This document shows, piece by piece, positions 31,472 through 43,434 of a DNA stretch of 64,000 nucleotides (the stretch's first letter is position 1; the number at the start of each line of letters is the position of its first letter). The position numbers were made by a program, and so were the translations under genes. This stretch comes from Paraspadella gotoi. Taxonomy: Eukaryota; Chaetognatha. Location: contig CM119263.1 of assembly GCA_051294375.1 (NCBI GenBank), positions 26,390,758-26,454,757 on the forward strand. The letters run 5' to 3'. The notes under the pieces were generated by a model. It was not told the origin of the DNA and did no database searches. It saw nothing but the letters and a program-made list of their open reading frames with translations.

Positions 31472-31502
31472 TATCATGTCATGTCATGTCATGTCATGTC
31501 AT
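31472..31502. repeat. (ATGTC)n short tandem repeat
   Basis: Six or so copies of ATGTC. About 60 bases upstream is GGGGGTTCGATGCAG, resembling a tRNA B box, so this could be the tail of a SINE; the relation is not proven. Confidence 0.7.
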
Positions 31503-31812
31503 ATACACTTAAAATACACTTAAAAATAAAGTCACTGCGGTGAAACACATTGGAATAACTGTTCTTGTTTTTTAATTTTTCAATCTTTTTCCCTTTTATA
31601 CCAGTTTCGATTCTTTCTATTTACTTTTATACTTTCTCTTTTATCAAGGTTCTTCGCTCTTTACTTTTTAGCTTTTAATTCTTTCCTCTCTGAGTTAATT
31701 TCCCTATCTATTCTTTCTTTTCAAAATTTTGTTGGAATTTTCGACCTTGCACTCTGGTTATTTATATGCAGTCTTCTCGAGCGACCTCGGTTCTGTCTCT
31801 TGTTGTTTAGCT

Positions 31813-31843
31813 CTTCTCTCTCTCTCTCTCTCTCTCTCTTCTC

Positions 31844-31883
<40 letters not shown>

Positions 31884-31981
31884 CTTTCTCTCTCTCTCCT
31901 CTTTTTCATTTAAATCTTTATTTATTGAATCCTACATCATTATTTTGTTAAAGACACTGATATCAAACTTTTTTATGTATT

Positions 31982-32044
<63 letters not shown>

Positions 32045-32045
32045 C
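31813..32045. repeat. (TC)n microsatellite cluster
   Basis: CT-repeat blocks at 31813-31880, 31885-31905 and 31981-32045. Confidence 0.9.
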
Positions 32046-32245
32046 AGGCGCTTTCTCCTGATTTTATTTATTTTCTCTTTGTTCTTCTTTGATTTGATTT
32101 TCAATTTCCTTTTGATGCGTTTTTTTCTTCTTTCTTCCTCCAACGAACAATGACGACGACTAAAAGAAGGCAAGGTCGACCAACGACCGTTTCGATATTA
32201 AAAAACTTTTATTATTATCATTAATCGAAAAAAAACAACAAATAT

Positions 32246-33906
32246 TTGTAATTTTAACAAACCTTAAATTTAATTCAACGAAATTAGCTAGAAGCTCATC
32301 TTTAAAACTAAGTTTGAGATAAAACGAAAGTGATTTTCAGAAAAAAAATTGCGATTCCAGAGGAAATGAAAACAATAAACAATAACAAAATTCTCGCGAA
32401 ATGAGAAAGAAGCAAAGGAGAATCACACAATCGCAAATATGAGTAAAAAAAANNNNNNNNNNNNNNNNNNNNNNNNNNNNNNNNNNNNNNNNNNNNNNNN
32501 NNNNNNNNNNNNNNNNNNNNNNNNNNNNNNNNNNNNNNNNNNNNNNNNNNNNNNNNNNNNNNNNNNNNNNNNNNNNNNNNNNNNNNNNNNNNNNNNNNNN
32601 NNNNNNNNNNNNNNNNNNNNNNNNNNNNNNNNNNNNNNNNNNNNNNNNNNNNNNNNNNNNNNNNNNNNNNNNNNNNNNNNNNNNNNNNNNNNNNNNNNNN
32701 NNNNNNNNNNNNNNNNNNNNNNNNNNNNNNNNNNNNNNNNNNNNNNNNNNNNNNNNNNNNNNNNNNNNNNNNNNNNNNNNNNNNNNNNNNNNNNNNNNNN
32801 NNNNNNNNNNNNNNNNNNNNNNNNNNNNNNNNNNNNNNNNNNNNNNNNNNNNNNNNNNNNNNNNNNNNNNNNNNNNNNNNNNNNNNNNNNNNNNNNNNNN
32901 NNNNNNNNNNNNNNNNNNNNNNNNNNNNNNNNNNNNNNNNNNNNNNNNNNNNNNNNNNNNNNNNNNNNNNNNNNNNNNNNNNNNNNNNNNNNNNNNNNNN
33001 NNNNNNNNNNNNNNNNNNNNNNNNNNNNNNNNNNNNNNNNNNNNNNNNNNNNNNNNNNNNNNNNNNNNNNNNNNNNNNNNNNNNNNNNNNNNNNNNNNNN
33101 NNNNNNNNNNNNNNNNNNNNNNNNNNNNNNNNNNNNNNNNNNNNNNNNNNNNNNNNNNNNNNNNNNNNNNNNNNNNNNNNNNNNNNNNNNNNNNNNNNNN
33201 NNNNNNNNNNNNNNNNNNNNNNNNNNNNNNNNNNNNNNNNNNNNNNNNNNNNNNNNNNNNNNNNNNTCTTTTTTTACTTGTGCATAAAAGTAAACCACTG
33301 TGGCTCTCCTTTTTTATGTTATTTCTTTTCTTTCCTCCTTGCTATTTTTTTACTTTAACCTTTTTNNNNNNNNNNNNNNNNNNNNNNNNNTTTGTAATTT
33401 AAACAAACCTTAAATTTAATTCAACGAAATTAGCTAGAAGCTCATCTTTAAAAACTAAGTTTGAGATAAAACGAAATTGATTTTCAGAAAAGAAATTGCG
33501 ATTCCAGAGGAAATGAAAAACAAAAAACAATAAAAAATTCTATCGAAATGAGAAAGAAAGCAAAGGAGAATCACACAATCGCAAATATGAGGTAAAAAAA
33601 AAATTAATTGCGAAAGATAAATTATTGATAATTTAAACTGTTTTGAAGTTTTAACTTTTTCATGAAAAGGAGATAAAATGTCCTGCGAAACTCCTTTCAA
33701 TATGAGAAAATAGGAAAACAACAACACAAAAACGACAACAGTGAAAAGGTGAACGATAACGTTATTAAAAGAAACACTATACCCTTGCAACGAAATATTA
33801 TGTTAATTTTCGTTTTTTTACTTGTGCATGAAAAGTAAACCACTGGGCTCGCTTTTTTTATGTTATTTTTTTCTTTCCTCCTTGCTATTTTTTTACTTTA
33901 ACCTTT
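32246..33906. repeat. Direct duplication of a ~660-bp segment across two gaps
   Basis: 32246-32452 is repeated at 33391-33600, and 33267-33365 is repeated at 33813-33906, with a few small differences. The order is A, gap, B, gap, A, B. The simplest reading is one locus assembled twice with unmerged ends. Confidence 0.85.
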
Positions 33907-34100
33907 TTTTGTAAGTCGTGTGCGCAGGACGAATCTAACCGTTAAGAGTTTAGATCGAGAGAATGATTATTCTCCAAAAGAAAACGGATAACAATAAACA
34001 ATACAATGGAAATACTAAGTCTAAGAGAGACAATGGAATAAAGGACTGAGGGACCTTTTAGGGACAATTAAGGACATGTAAACAAGGTCACACAAACGGT

Positions 34101-34156
<56 letters not shown>

Positions 34157-34195
34157 GAGAGAGAGAGAGAGAAAGAGAGAAAGAGAGAGAGAAAA
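34101..34195. repeat. (GA)n microsatellite followed by a tRNA T-arm-like motif
   Basis: GA/GAAA repeat, then GGTCGCGGGTTCGAGTCTGCC at 34203-34223, which fits a Pol III B box. No matching A box or cloverleaf was found upstream. Confidence 0.7.
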
Positions 34196-34324
34196 CTTCG
34201 AAGGTCGCGGGTTCGAGTCTGCCACAGTAGTTCTGTTTTTTATCCCTTTCGTCCTTTTACTTTTATTTTTATATCCCTTTTTGTCTCTATGAAATTGGTA
34301 CAACCAATATAAAAACAATATATT

Positions 34325-34740
34325 TTTCCTCCTTTTTCTTTTTCTTCTATTATTTTTCTCTCAAATTTCCTTTCTCTCTTCTCCCATTTTTTTTCCTATT
34401 GTAATCCTCAATCATAATTTTTTTTTTACTTCCCCAATTTCCTATTTCTCCCTATTTTTTTCTTCCCTCTTTTCCTTCCCATCCTCTTATTCCCCCCTTT
34501 TCCTATCTATTTGCTTTTCTCTCTTTTTCCCCTTTTCCTCCCTTTTCCTCCCTTTTCCTCCCATTATCTCTTTATCTCCTATCCTCTCTTCCTCCCTTTT
34601 TATTCCTTTTCTTCCCATTTTTCTTCCTTTCCCTTCTCCTCCCCATCTCCTCTTCTTCCCCTTTTCTCCCTTTTCCTCCCAATCTCTCACTTTCTTCACT
34701 TTCACTCCACTTTCCTCTTTCATCCTCCCGATCTCGCTTC
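34325..34740. repeat. ~400-bp polypyrimidine region with CCTCCCTTTT units
   Basis: Very few purines on the plus strand. Tandem TTTTCCTCCC units at 34530-34565. No gene. Confidence 0.8.
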
Positions 34741-35399
34741 AGTTTCCTTTTCACATAAAAGGGAGGAGTTTTGAACAGAAGCCAAAAACCATAAAACGTA
34801 TCATGTTTTAACACTCTGGCGGCAATTCAGCCATCACCTGGAAACAAAAGGGAAAGGCGAAGACTGATGGGGAGAAAAAGGATTCGCAAGTGAAATAAAT
34901 AAAAACTTGAATCAGAATGAAAAAGGATTAGATTAAAGCGATAAAGGAAAAAAAAGATAACATGGCGACGTTTAAAGAATATAGAGTGAAAGTGAAAATT
35001 TTAATTGTTTCTTATTTAGACTAAAATTGTATTTAGTATATTTTATTAAATTTTGATATTTTCGGAAATTTTCGGAAATCTTTCGGGGTTTTTTTATTTT
35101 CATTTATCTTTTTTTTTCTTCTTTTATTGAAAACGGATACGAAGATTCGAAGACGAAGGCGGAGATGGGTTGTGGAGATGTGTGCGGGGGGAGTGTGGAA
35201 GAGTAGGCGGGGTGGAGGGAGAGGGGGGCTGGGGGTGGAGATAGTAGAGGGGGGTCGGTGATAATGGAGGAGAAGTTGTTACGAGAGACACAGACGAAGA
35301 CGGGATGGAATTTCGCTTTCGCTTTGTTTTTCTTTTTATTAATGAGAATAAAGGGGAAAGTAAGAGAGAGTAGAGATGGAAAGAGGGGACATGAGAGAA

Positions 35400-35540
35400 A
35401 GAAAGAGAGAAGGAAAGAAAGAAAGAAAGAAAGAAAAAAAAGAAAAAAAGAAAGAAAGAAAGAAAGAAGAAAGAAAGAAGAAAGAAAGAAAGAAGAAAGA
35501 AAGAAAGAAAAAATAAAGAGAAAAAAGAAGAAAGAAAGCT
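35400..35540. repeat. (GAAA)n-type purine microsatellite
   Basis: GAAA/AGAA tetranucleotide repeat with interruptions. Confidence 0.9.
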
Positions 35541-35809
35541 CTCTCTTTTCCTAGCTGACAGCTCTCTGACGTATCGGCCTTTAATGCCGACACGAAAAAG
35601 CAAATCTCATTGAAAAATAAAAACGTACGAGACCGAGAGTTTTGCGGAAAAAAACTCGAACATATGCACTTACAGTAAAAACAGCCGTACACCGTCTTTG
35701 GCGGTAGACTAGTCACTTAATCTCTGGCAACATTAGGCTTCCCTCAGAAAAAAAGCGGGAAAGAAACAATATCATAAATGCGAGGCAAACTGCGTTGTTC
35801 TTGTCAGAA

Positions 35810-35965
35810 CTGACTTGGCTCGAGTCCGCGCGCCGAAAACCGAGCCTCGGCGCGGCTCCGTGGCCGCCACAACTCCCCGGGGCCCGCGCCCTGCTCCGCT
35901 CTCGTCGCGCCTGCCCGCCTGGAGCCGAATTGAGGAGAAAGGGGTCACCAGAGGTCGTGAATAAG
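35810..35965. other. GC-rich, CpG-rich island
   Basis: About 150 bases of strongly GC-rich sequence in an otherwise AT-rich neighbourhood. An 86-codon open frame crosses it on the minus strand, but no family is recognised. It could be a promoter island or a first exon. Confidence 0.35.
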
Positions 35966-36349
35966 AAACTCACTTAATCTTTCTTCGTAATGGAAAATTG
36001 TAAGATACGAAGCGATCGTTGGGGGGGGAGATCTGGGGACGTGTAATGGCTTTAATTAGAAGAGAAGAGAGGAGAGAGAAGAGAGAGAGGAGAGAGAGAG
36101 AGAGAGAGAGAGAGACGAGACGAAACGAGAGAGGAGAAAGCGATGCCTTTTTCATTCGCGGTAATAATTGTTTAGTTTCGGTTTAGATCGATAGAATCAT
36201 TTTTTCCGGTTGAAATATCTGAATTCACTGCTTCTCCGCGATCAAGCTGTTATTAGAGCTAAGAACGAAGCGTGTTTCGTTTTATCTTTCACAGTCTTTA
36301 CTCTCATTCAAACACGTGTGTAAAAATGAAAGGAAAAATACTTTAAATA

Positions 36350-39300
36350 ATGTTATCTACTTTACTGGCCAATGTTTTATTCCTATTCTGGAACCCAAAT
36401 TGAAGTTAGTTTACATTGGATTTATATGAAAAATTGTCTTAGGTTATATATGTTCTTATAATTTAAGGTTTAAAGTTTATTTAATACTAATTTTAGCATT
36501 GTCTATTTTTTAGTTTATCACACTTGCCTCTCCTTGAAACACACCTCCTTCTTGCCTACCTTGTCCTTCTACATTGCTTACCATGATATGTATCCTGAGA
36601 TTGGAATGTATTATCTCAAATGTGTTACTATTTCTGCTTTATTACATGGTTTAAGAATATATAAGGTTATAGTTAAGGTGTTTTAACATGTTAGAACTGT
36701 TTGGTTTCCAAAGATACTTGTTGAGAGTAGTTGAACACGGATTTGAATTCAAATAATTAATTAGGGTACAAAATTAGGGCCAACTCTAGAAGAATAGAGA
36801 TGAAACTTAGACTTTTGTTTTATTTGCGATAAATCTCGGATATCTAGGTCGCCGTTAAGAGCGCTTCAGTTTAAAACTTCATATTTCTGGTGCCAGTAAT
36901 GTGGCTTCATTTCTTGTGCCTCATTTTTAATTTAACTTGTTATACCAAAGCTTCGGTTTTATGATTTAAGCTTAAGGCTTACTTGATGTTGTTTGGCTTA
37001 TTGTTCTAAACCCTAGGGGGTTCAAGTATGAGGTTTTGGCTTATTCCCTGTTTGACAGGACCGAAGCCTGCAAGGCTTTGTTATTGCTCATTTTTTTGTT
37101 TATAAGGATTCATTGATTTTTTCTGCCATGGCTATGGCTAAGTCACTGGAAGACGTTCTTGAGGATCGAAAGGAGAAGCTGAACAGGCATCATTAGTTGT
37201 TCATCATGCCATTGCAGAGCTGCAAGGAACGCTGCCTAGAGTTGAGCGCTTAAGGTCACTTCAGAGTGCCAAGGAGCTTTCTTAAGATTTTGTGACAATA
37301 AATAGGTGCCATTGAAACATTCCGCCAGAGGGTGGTAAAAGAACTCTACCATGGAGAATTAGATAAGGGAGCTAAGTATGGTTATGCTCTACTCGTGAAC
37401 AATACAAAGCCAGTTCTGATGCCAATTGGGAAAACTCCCTTCTTCACCCAATCTAGAATCTGTATCAAACAGCTGCTACTCTTTTCTTGCTGATTTGGCT
37501 GTGAGTACTATAGCTCAACAACCTTTGCCTCCGCTTCGTGACAGTCATTTCCCTTCGCGCCTCCTCACTGCTTCGTCTAGGAGAACCTCTACCACAAGAG
37601 GATGAGCAGTCATATGTATCTGCCCTGGTGGGCATTCTCGTCATTCATCAAAAGCAGATCTAACTGGAGTACTACTTTCTTCTAAGCGCGGATCAGCAGC
37701 GCAGGTGCAACAAAGCTGCTATGAGCTTAAAAGCAGGGCAAATTAAGGTTCAGTTTCTTAGGAACAACAAAGCTGAGCAGTTGAATTTGAAGAGGAACAA
37801 GAGGAGCAACGAAGAGCTTGATGAAGAACTGAAAGGAACAAGCCTGGAGCTTCAAAATATGCGCCAACTTGATCTGGAAGGTGCCTCTGAGAATGTGCGA
37901 ACGGCAGTGAGGAGGTGGATCAAGATGGACCCCATGTACATCTAAAGAGTCGCGTTCAGAGCTTTCTTGAGAAGTAAGGACAACAGCCAGATTTTCTGGC
38001 ACAGGCGCACCTGATATTGTTATTCTGAGCCAGCCTACTGGGTCAGCCCCCTTAGGAGCTGTTTTCATTTCTTCACTATCCCGTCAGGGCTGCGGCGGCA
38101 GTCCTACTGGATCGTCCCTTTGCCCCAGCTTCACCTGCTTCTCAATCCCTTCCATCCTCTACTACTACTAGTCTGCCTGTTATACTCCACCATTTGATTC
38201 AGCCTTCCCATCGTTCCCATCAACTTGAACCTTTACCAGCCACCACACCAGCTGCCATTTCTTCCCGCACGCAATTGCCTTTACCATCTTTATCCTATTT
38301 TCAGCCTAACACTGACTCTCCTACAACACTAACAACAGCGACCATTTCACAACCCATTTTTTCTCAACTTCTATTTCGCCCACCATCACAATTCCCAGTG
38401 CCGTTGGCGAACAATCAGGCACTCACCCTGGCTGCAGCCTTCATGGTCTCCGAACTTGCGCATCACAGCATTAGGCACTGGAAGCCTCACAACCCTCCAC
38501 AGAGCACCTGAATCGGTTATCGCTGTTCAGACCGAGTGCTTTCGTCTTCGTCCGAAACGCAAATTTAAGGTGATAGTTCGAATCTAAGGAGCCATTCTTA
38601 CTCAGTTTGCGACTGGTTGAGAGTTCTTGCTTGAACCCTCAGGAGAAAGTTTAGGGAATTGTTGGAAGTGGGTAGAGGGTGAAGGCCGCTATGATTCTGA
38701 TTCAGAGATTGAAATATGAGCAGAATGCCGATGTCCGCCGTTATATCACGCGAAGTTGGAGCTCGCCAAAAAGGTGGGGAGGCACCCTGATTCTGCAGGG
38801 GAAAAGCTCAGACAAATTCTGAAGAAGGTTAAGGTAAGGAAGGCGGACTATAGTGGTTCAGAAAATCTTTTATTATCAGCTTCAGTCTGTGGTGACAGTT
38901 GCCACACAGAATAACGCTTTGAGTGAATGGCTACTAACTCCTGTGTCATAAGATTCTTGAGACGGCTTGTTCCCTTTTTGAAAGTGCCTGGAACAAAAAG
39001 TTTCAACCGTAAGAATGCAGGGATTTACCTGACCTTCATGATTTCCTTCAATGTCTCAACGAATATGGTCAAAGAAGGTGATACTCATTCTGGAAGATAA
39101 ATCTCTTTCAGGAGGTAAAAAAGAGTAATCCCGGTCAGAGCCAAATGCCTGTTGAGGCTGAGGATCTTCCCTGCTCCGGGAACCCAGTCCCTGCTAAGTC
39201 TACACCAGTCTTCTGCACAAGCTGCAATTCAAATGCAGGGTGTGCAACGCGGTGTTCATGCGGTGGAGAAGTGTCATGTCTTTTTTTGCGTGCTAAGCCT

Positions 39301-40789
39301 TTTCAGCGGAATAACATCTGTCGAACGCTTCTCGTCTTGCTTTAGATTTTTGGAAATGGCCATTCTGCTGTCAATTGGTAAGGATCCCCCACATGGCTCC
39401 GAACATGTAAGGACAGCACCACACACTTCTACCACAGTGGAGCCTAATCAAAACCGACCAAACTCAACACCAGCATCCCGCATCAACCCCCACACCTTCA
39501 ACGTCTACCTCGTCTGCACCTCAGCAATCCCAGACTGCTAAAAAGGTTGCTTCTCATTCCCATCTAGACCCAGGAAAAGAGGACGGAATATAGCCCATAG
39601 TCGCCATTTTTGGTTCGCTGCGACAGTAGGGAAAAGTACGTCTATGCTCTCTTAGATACTGAAGTGATGTGACTTTTTGTCTCAAGGCGTCTTGCTGATC
39701 GAGATGGATCGCCTATTGCCTAGAGTGCGATGAATTGACCTTAAGGTCATTGGTAGTAGATTCGTAAACCACGAGAATGTCACCAGCAGAGCTGGTGAGC
39801 TTTATGGGAGTGAAGGGGTAGAACCCTTCAAGGTTTGCACTCCAATATCATTATTGAATCCCGAGCTTAACAAATGGTGAACTTACCCACAACTCAAGAG
39901 AAGGTTGATGGTTAATGGACCATCTTAAGGAAGTTTAAGGTGGTGGAGATGAAAGGTGTTGAGAGTTTTGATCTCATTATTGTAAGGACCTTGCTGATAC
40001 TTTGGCTCCATGACGGAGATCGTGGTGGTTCTTCTTGGCATCTCCTAAGTGCTTTTTAGGACTATATGGGGCTGGTCCTTGATGAGTCCCTGGAGCAGAT
40101 GGCTGGCAAAAAATCTTTATAAACTTCTTTACACCTTGCTGTACATGAGGCAGTGTTATTTTGCTAAGATTGATGCTGGAGCTCCTGTGATTACCGAGCC
40201 ATCAGAGTTTAAAGAAGTCACTTGGACATGGAAACGCTTTTGGGCTTGGGCTATGACCCAAATACCGACAAGTATTCTTCAAGTGAGAGTGAACCGAAAG
40301 GCGGGGAGATGGACTTCTCTGAAGGAAATTGTTGTCGGTCACAGCTTCAGTCTATTCACCTTTGGCCTAGCATCTCCATGTAATACTCAGGCAGGTTATG
40401 CTCCAGAAAGCTTGTAAAGCCGATGTTGGCTTGGGATGATCCTCTCCCTGAGGAGTAACCAAGCCGTTTAAGGAATGGCAAGGAAGTCTTGCCTAGCTTG
40501 TCTTCTGGTCCGAGTCCCAGGTGAAAAAAGACCTCACCCTACAGCAAAAAATTCGACACTTTCATATGTTTTGTTGATGCTTCGAGTGTGGCTTATGTGG
40601 TTGCAGCCTTATCAACGAATTGTTGATGAATATGATGTTGTCCATGTAATATTTTGGTTGTTAAGGCACGTGTTACTCTTTGATCGGTCTGCCACAAAAA
40701 GTCGCGAAAACCATTCCCCGCTCTGAGATGCAAGGAGCTATCTCTGGAATGATTTGTACAAGTTTCTCAAACGTGAGGCAGACAAGACC
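36350..40789 (+). mobile_element. Decayed BEL/Pao-type LTR retrotransposon, plus orientation
   Basis: Several regions resemble BEL/Pao gag-pol in the right order but in changing frames with many stops. A gag-like start with MAMAKSLEDVLEDRKEKL is at ~37130. A charged coiled stretch is at 37721-37945, and a Pro/Ser/Thr-rich linker at 38100-38510. A Cys-rich knuckle-like piece is at 39200-39290. A retropepsin-like block containing ALLDT and SRRLADR is at 39640-39710. The segment after the reverse transcriptase core is at 40200-40480 (FKEWQGSLA recognisable), and an RNase H-like FVDASSVAYVVAA near 40575. The reverse transcriptase core itself is poorly preserved. No LTR pair was identified; GGTGCCAGTAATG near 36888 might be a primer-binding site. 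The 3' end runs into the gap at 40790. It is not functional as assembled. Confidence 0.65.
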
Positions 40790-40899
40790 NNNNNNNNNNN
40801 NNNNNNNNNNNNNNAAAATTTGGTCGCGTGACCGAATTTGATGAAAAACGATGATGATCAAAGAGCAAAGATACAACGATAGTGGCATCGAGTTCTAGC

Positions 40900-41213
40900 G
40901 TGCATCTCCTGCCATTTTTTATGGCATTTTATAGCGTGCATCTCCTGCTATTTTTATGGCATCGTATTACGTGCATCTGTCGCTATTTTTCTCGGACCAT
41001 TTCTTTACAGTCAGTATGTAGCGCTCATCTCATGCCTGTATTTCTGTTTAATGTGCATTTCACACCATTTCACTTTCAATGCAAACTTGGTGCATCTCAT
41101 GCCATTTCACTTTCAATGCAAACCTGGTGCATCTCATGCCATTTCACTTTCGATGCAAACTTGGTACATCTCATGCCATTTCACTTTCAATGCAAACTTG
41201 GTGCATCTCATGC
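40900..41213. repeat. 37-bp minisatellite with diverged flank
   Basis: Four tandem 37-base units start at 41066, 41103, 41140 and 41177 (TGCATCTCATGCCATTTCAC core). Upstream, 40900-41065 holds looser repeats of GTGCATCTC and a TTTTTATGGCA motif. Since 37 is not a multiple of three, all frames show the same shifted peptide; this is not a gene. Confidence 0.9.
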
Positions 41214-41324
41214 CATTCATCGGGCATCGTTCTGGTTACATATAATAGTAAATATGGAATCTTCTTTTAACTCTTTTTTCCTGTCAGTTCCCTATGTTCA
41301 AAAAAAAGTTTATGACCAGCAGAT

Positions 41325-41405
41325 GAAGATTATGATGATGACGACGACAATGATAATGATGATTATGACGATGCCGATGATAGTGATGATGACGATGATG
41401 ATGAC
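41325..41405. repeat. (GAT)n/(GAC)n trinucleotide tract
   Basis: Imperfect GATGAC trinucleotide repeat. Confidence 0.8.
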
Positions 41406-41759
41406 ATCCCCCCAGCTCATTCGATATCTTTTTTTTTTCGTCGTCTTGATGACGCAAATCGATGACGTCAAAAACGTTCTTCTCTCTTAGAACTTCGTAA
41501 TGTTCGGATTTCTTGAGGTTTAATTAGATATCCTCGTGAAATGAATACAATACTAAATAGACAATTATATAAGTTGTATATAAATATTATTATATAATTA
41601 TATAAGCACCATCCCCGCTTTCCTGTTGTTTTCCCTAAATTTGGAATTTACTAAATGTCAGTCCGGATCAGTTTATTTTTCAGTTGAGAAACAGTGGATA
41701 AAAAAATAGTACAACAGTTAAAAATTTCAATGTTCCGAGACTACCGTCTTTCTCCCATT

Positions 41760-41950
41760 TTCTCTTTGCACGAATTTAAAGCTTCGCCCGTCGCTCGAGC
41801 TGAGCCCGACTTTTGAGCTTAGCCCGTCTTTTAAGCTGTGCCCTCTTTTGAGCTTCGTCAGGTGCTCAAGCTGCACTAGACATTTGAGTTTCTCCCATTC
41901 AAGCACCTGACTTTTAAGCTTTTCCCGTCGTTCCAGCTTCGCCATTCTTT
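41760..41950. repeat. Degenerate ~24-bp tandem repeat
   Basis: Repeated TTTTGAGCTTAGCCCGTC-like units with variable spacing, read on the minus strand as a Leu/Lys-rich repeating peptide. No start or splice context supports a gene. Confidence 0.6.
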
Positions 41951-41973
41951 TTTCTTCCTTCTTTCAGCTTTCG

Positions 41974-41974
<1 letters not shown>

Positions 41975-42023
<49 letters not shown>

Positions 42024-42377
42024 CAATATACTTAAATAAAAATCGACAACGAAATTCTTTCCTTTTGTTTTATATTCTTTCGAGTGGCCATGAAACAAGG
42101 AGTTTAGCGGGCAAGGAAAAGAACGATACAACGACGACGACGACGATGACGACGACGTCAATGACGTTGTAATGGCAAATCTCATTTTCTTTGGCGCCGC
42201 GGGGTTTTTCCTTGGCGAACGGAAAACTGGAAAGGTCATTTGAGGTTTCGGCGCATTTCTTCATTCTTCAACTTTTGTTGTCATTTCATGCGAAATTTTC
42301 TTTTTTTCGTTAGATTGAAAATAAATGAAAAAGAGGAGAAGAGAGAGAGAGAGAGAAAGAGAGAAGAGACGAGACGA

Positions 42378-42434
<57 letters not shown>

Positions 42435-42435
42435 G
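41975..42435. repeat. (TC)n at 41975-42020, (GAC)n at 42124-42160, (GA)n at 42340-42432
   Basis: Three separate microsatellites close together, followed by another (GAC)n at 42510-42546. Confidence 0.9.
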
Positions 42436-43349
42436 AGAATGGGACGAGGAGAAGGATTTTCGAGAAAATGCGGTCTGAGGAGACCAAACACGAAAAGTTT
42501 GAAAACGACTACGTCGAAGACGACGACGACGACGACGACGACGACGGCTAAAGGGATATCCTGTGCAGGACTTTTGTTTCAAAAAGAGTAAAAGATGCAG
42601 AACCGAAGCGATTAAAAATTCATCAAGCTTCCTTCTATTGTTGTGTTACGTGACGATCGAAAGTAAACATTTTTTCGCGCTCCTCATTTTCTCTTTTAAC
42701 TTTATTATTTACTTTTTTTCCAATTCGACAGTCTGCACACCATTATTCTAAGTTCTAACATTCCCTATTCTTTCGATTGACATTCAGCATTCTTTCTTTC
42801 GCACAAGATCCATACTCACATTCACCATTCTAACATTCTCACTTACATCATTCTCACATTCTCCATTCTCTATTCACCATTCTTTCGCTCTCCATTCTCA
42901 CGCTTTTCTGCCCTTCGTTCGTCAATCTGCCTGTTGACCTCGATCCCCTTTGATCTCGCCGACCCAAATTAAAAAGTCAGAAATTCTGATTCACATCAAA
43001 TTCAGTACAGATTAAACGACGTTAAACGACGATAAGTACAGAGGGATAAAAAGCATGAGCTATTCAAGCGTAAAAAAGTTATTATATTTGCTAGAAAAAC
43101 GGAAGAAACCCAAACAACACGTACATTACAATATAATATAAAATATTTATTAAAACATTATACAATACAGAAGCTTATCCCGGAGCCTTACCTCATAGGC
43201 TTACCTCCCACTCACCCACCNNNNNNNNNNNNNNNNNNNNNNNNNCACCCCACCCTTTCTGCTCTGCGCCCAACGCCCGTCGGTCACGTGGAAGAAAATC
43301 GCCGCCACGAATTGATCTTCGCCGCAAACTGACGATAACCACGCCTACT

Positions 43350-43416
<67 letters not shown>

Positions 43417-43434
43417 AGATGATGATGATGATGA
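43350..43434. repeat. (GA)n then (GAT)n microsatellite
   Basis: GA repeat with short interruptions, passing directly into GATGATGATGATGAT at the start of the 130-bp direct repeat. Confidence 0.9.

Noticed and set aside
34203-34223. tRNA gene
   Set aside because: Only a T-arm-like motif is present; the upstream sequence is GA microsatellite and cannot form acceptor, D or anticodon arms.
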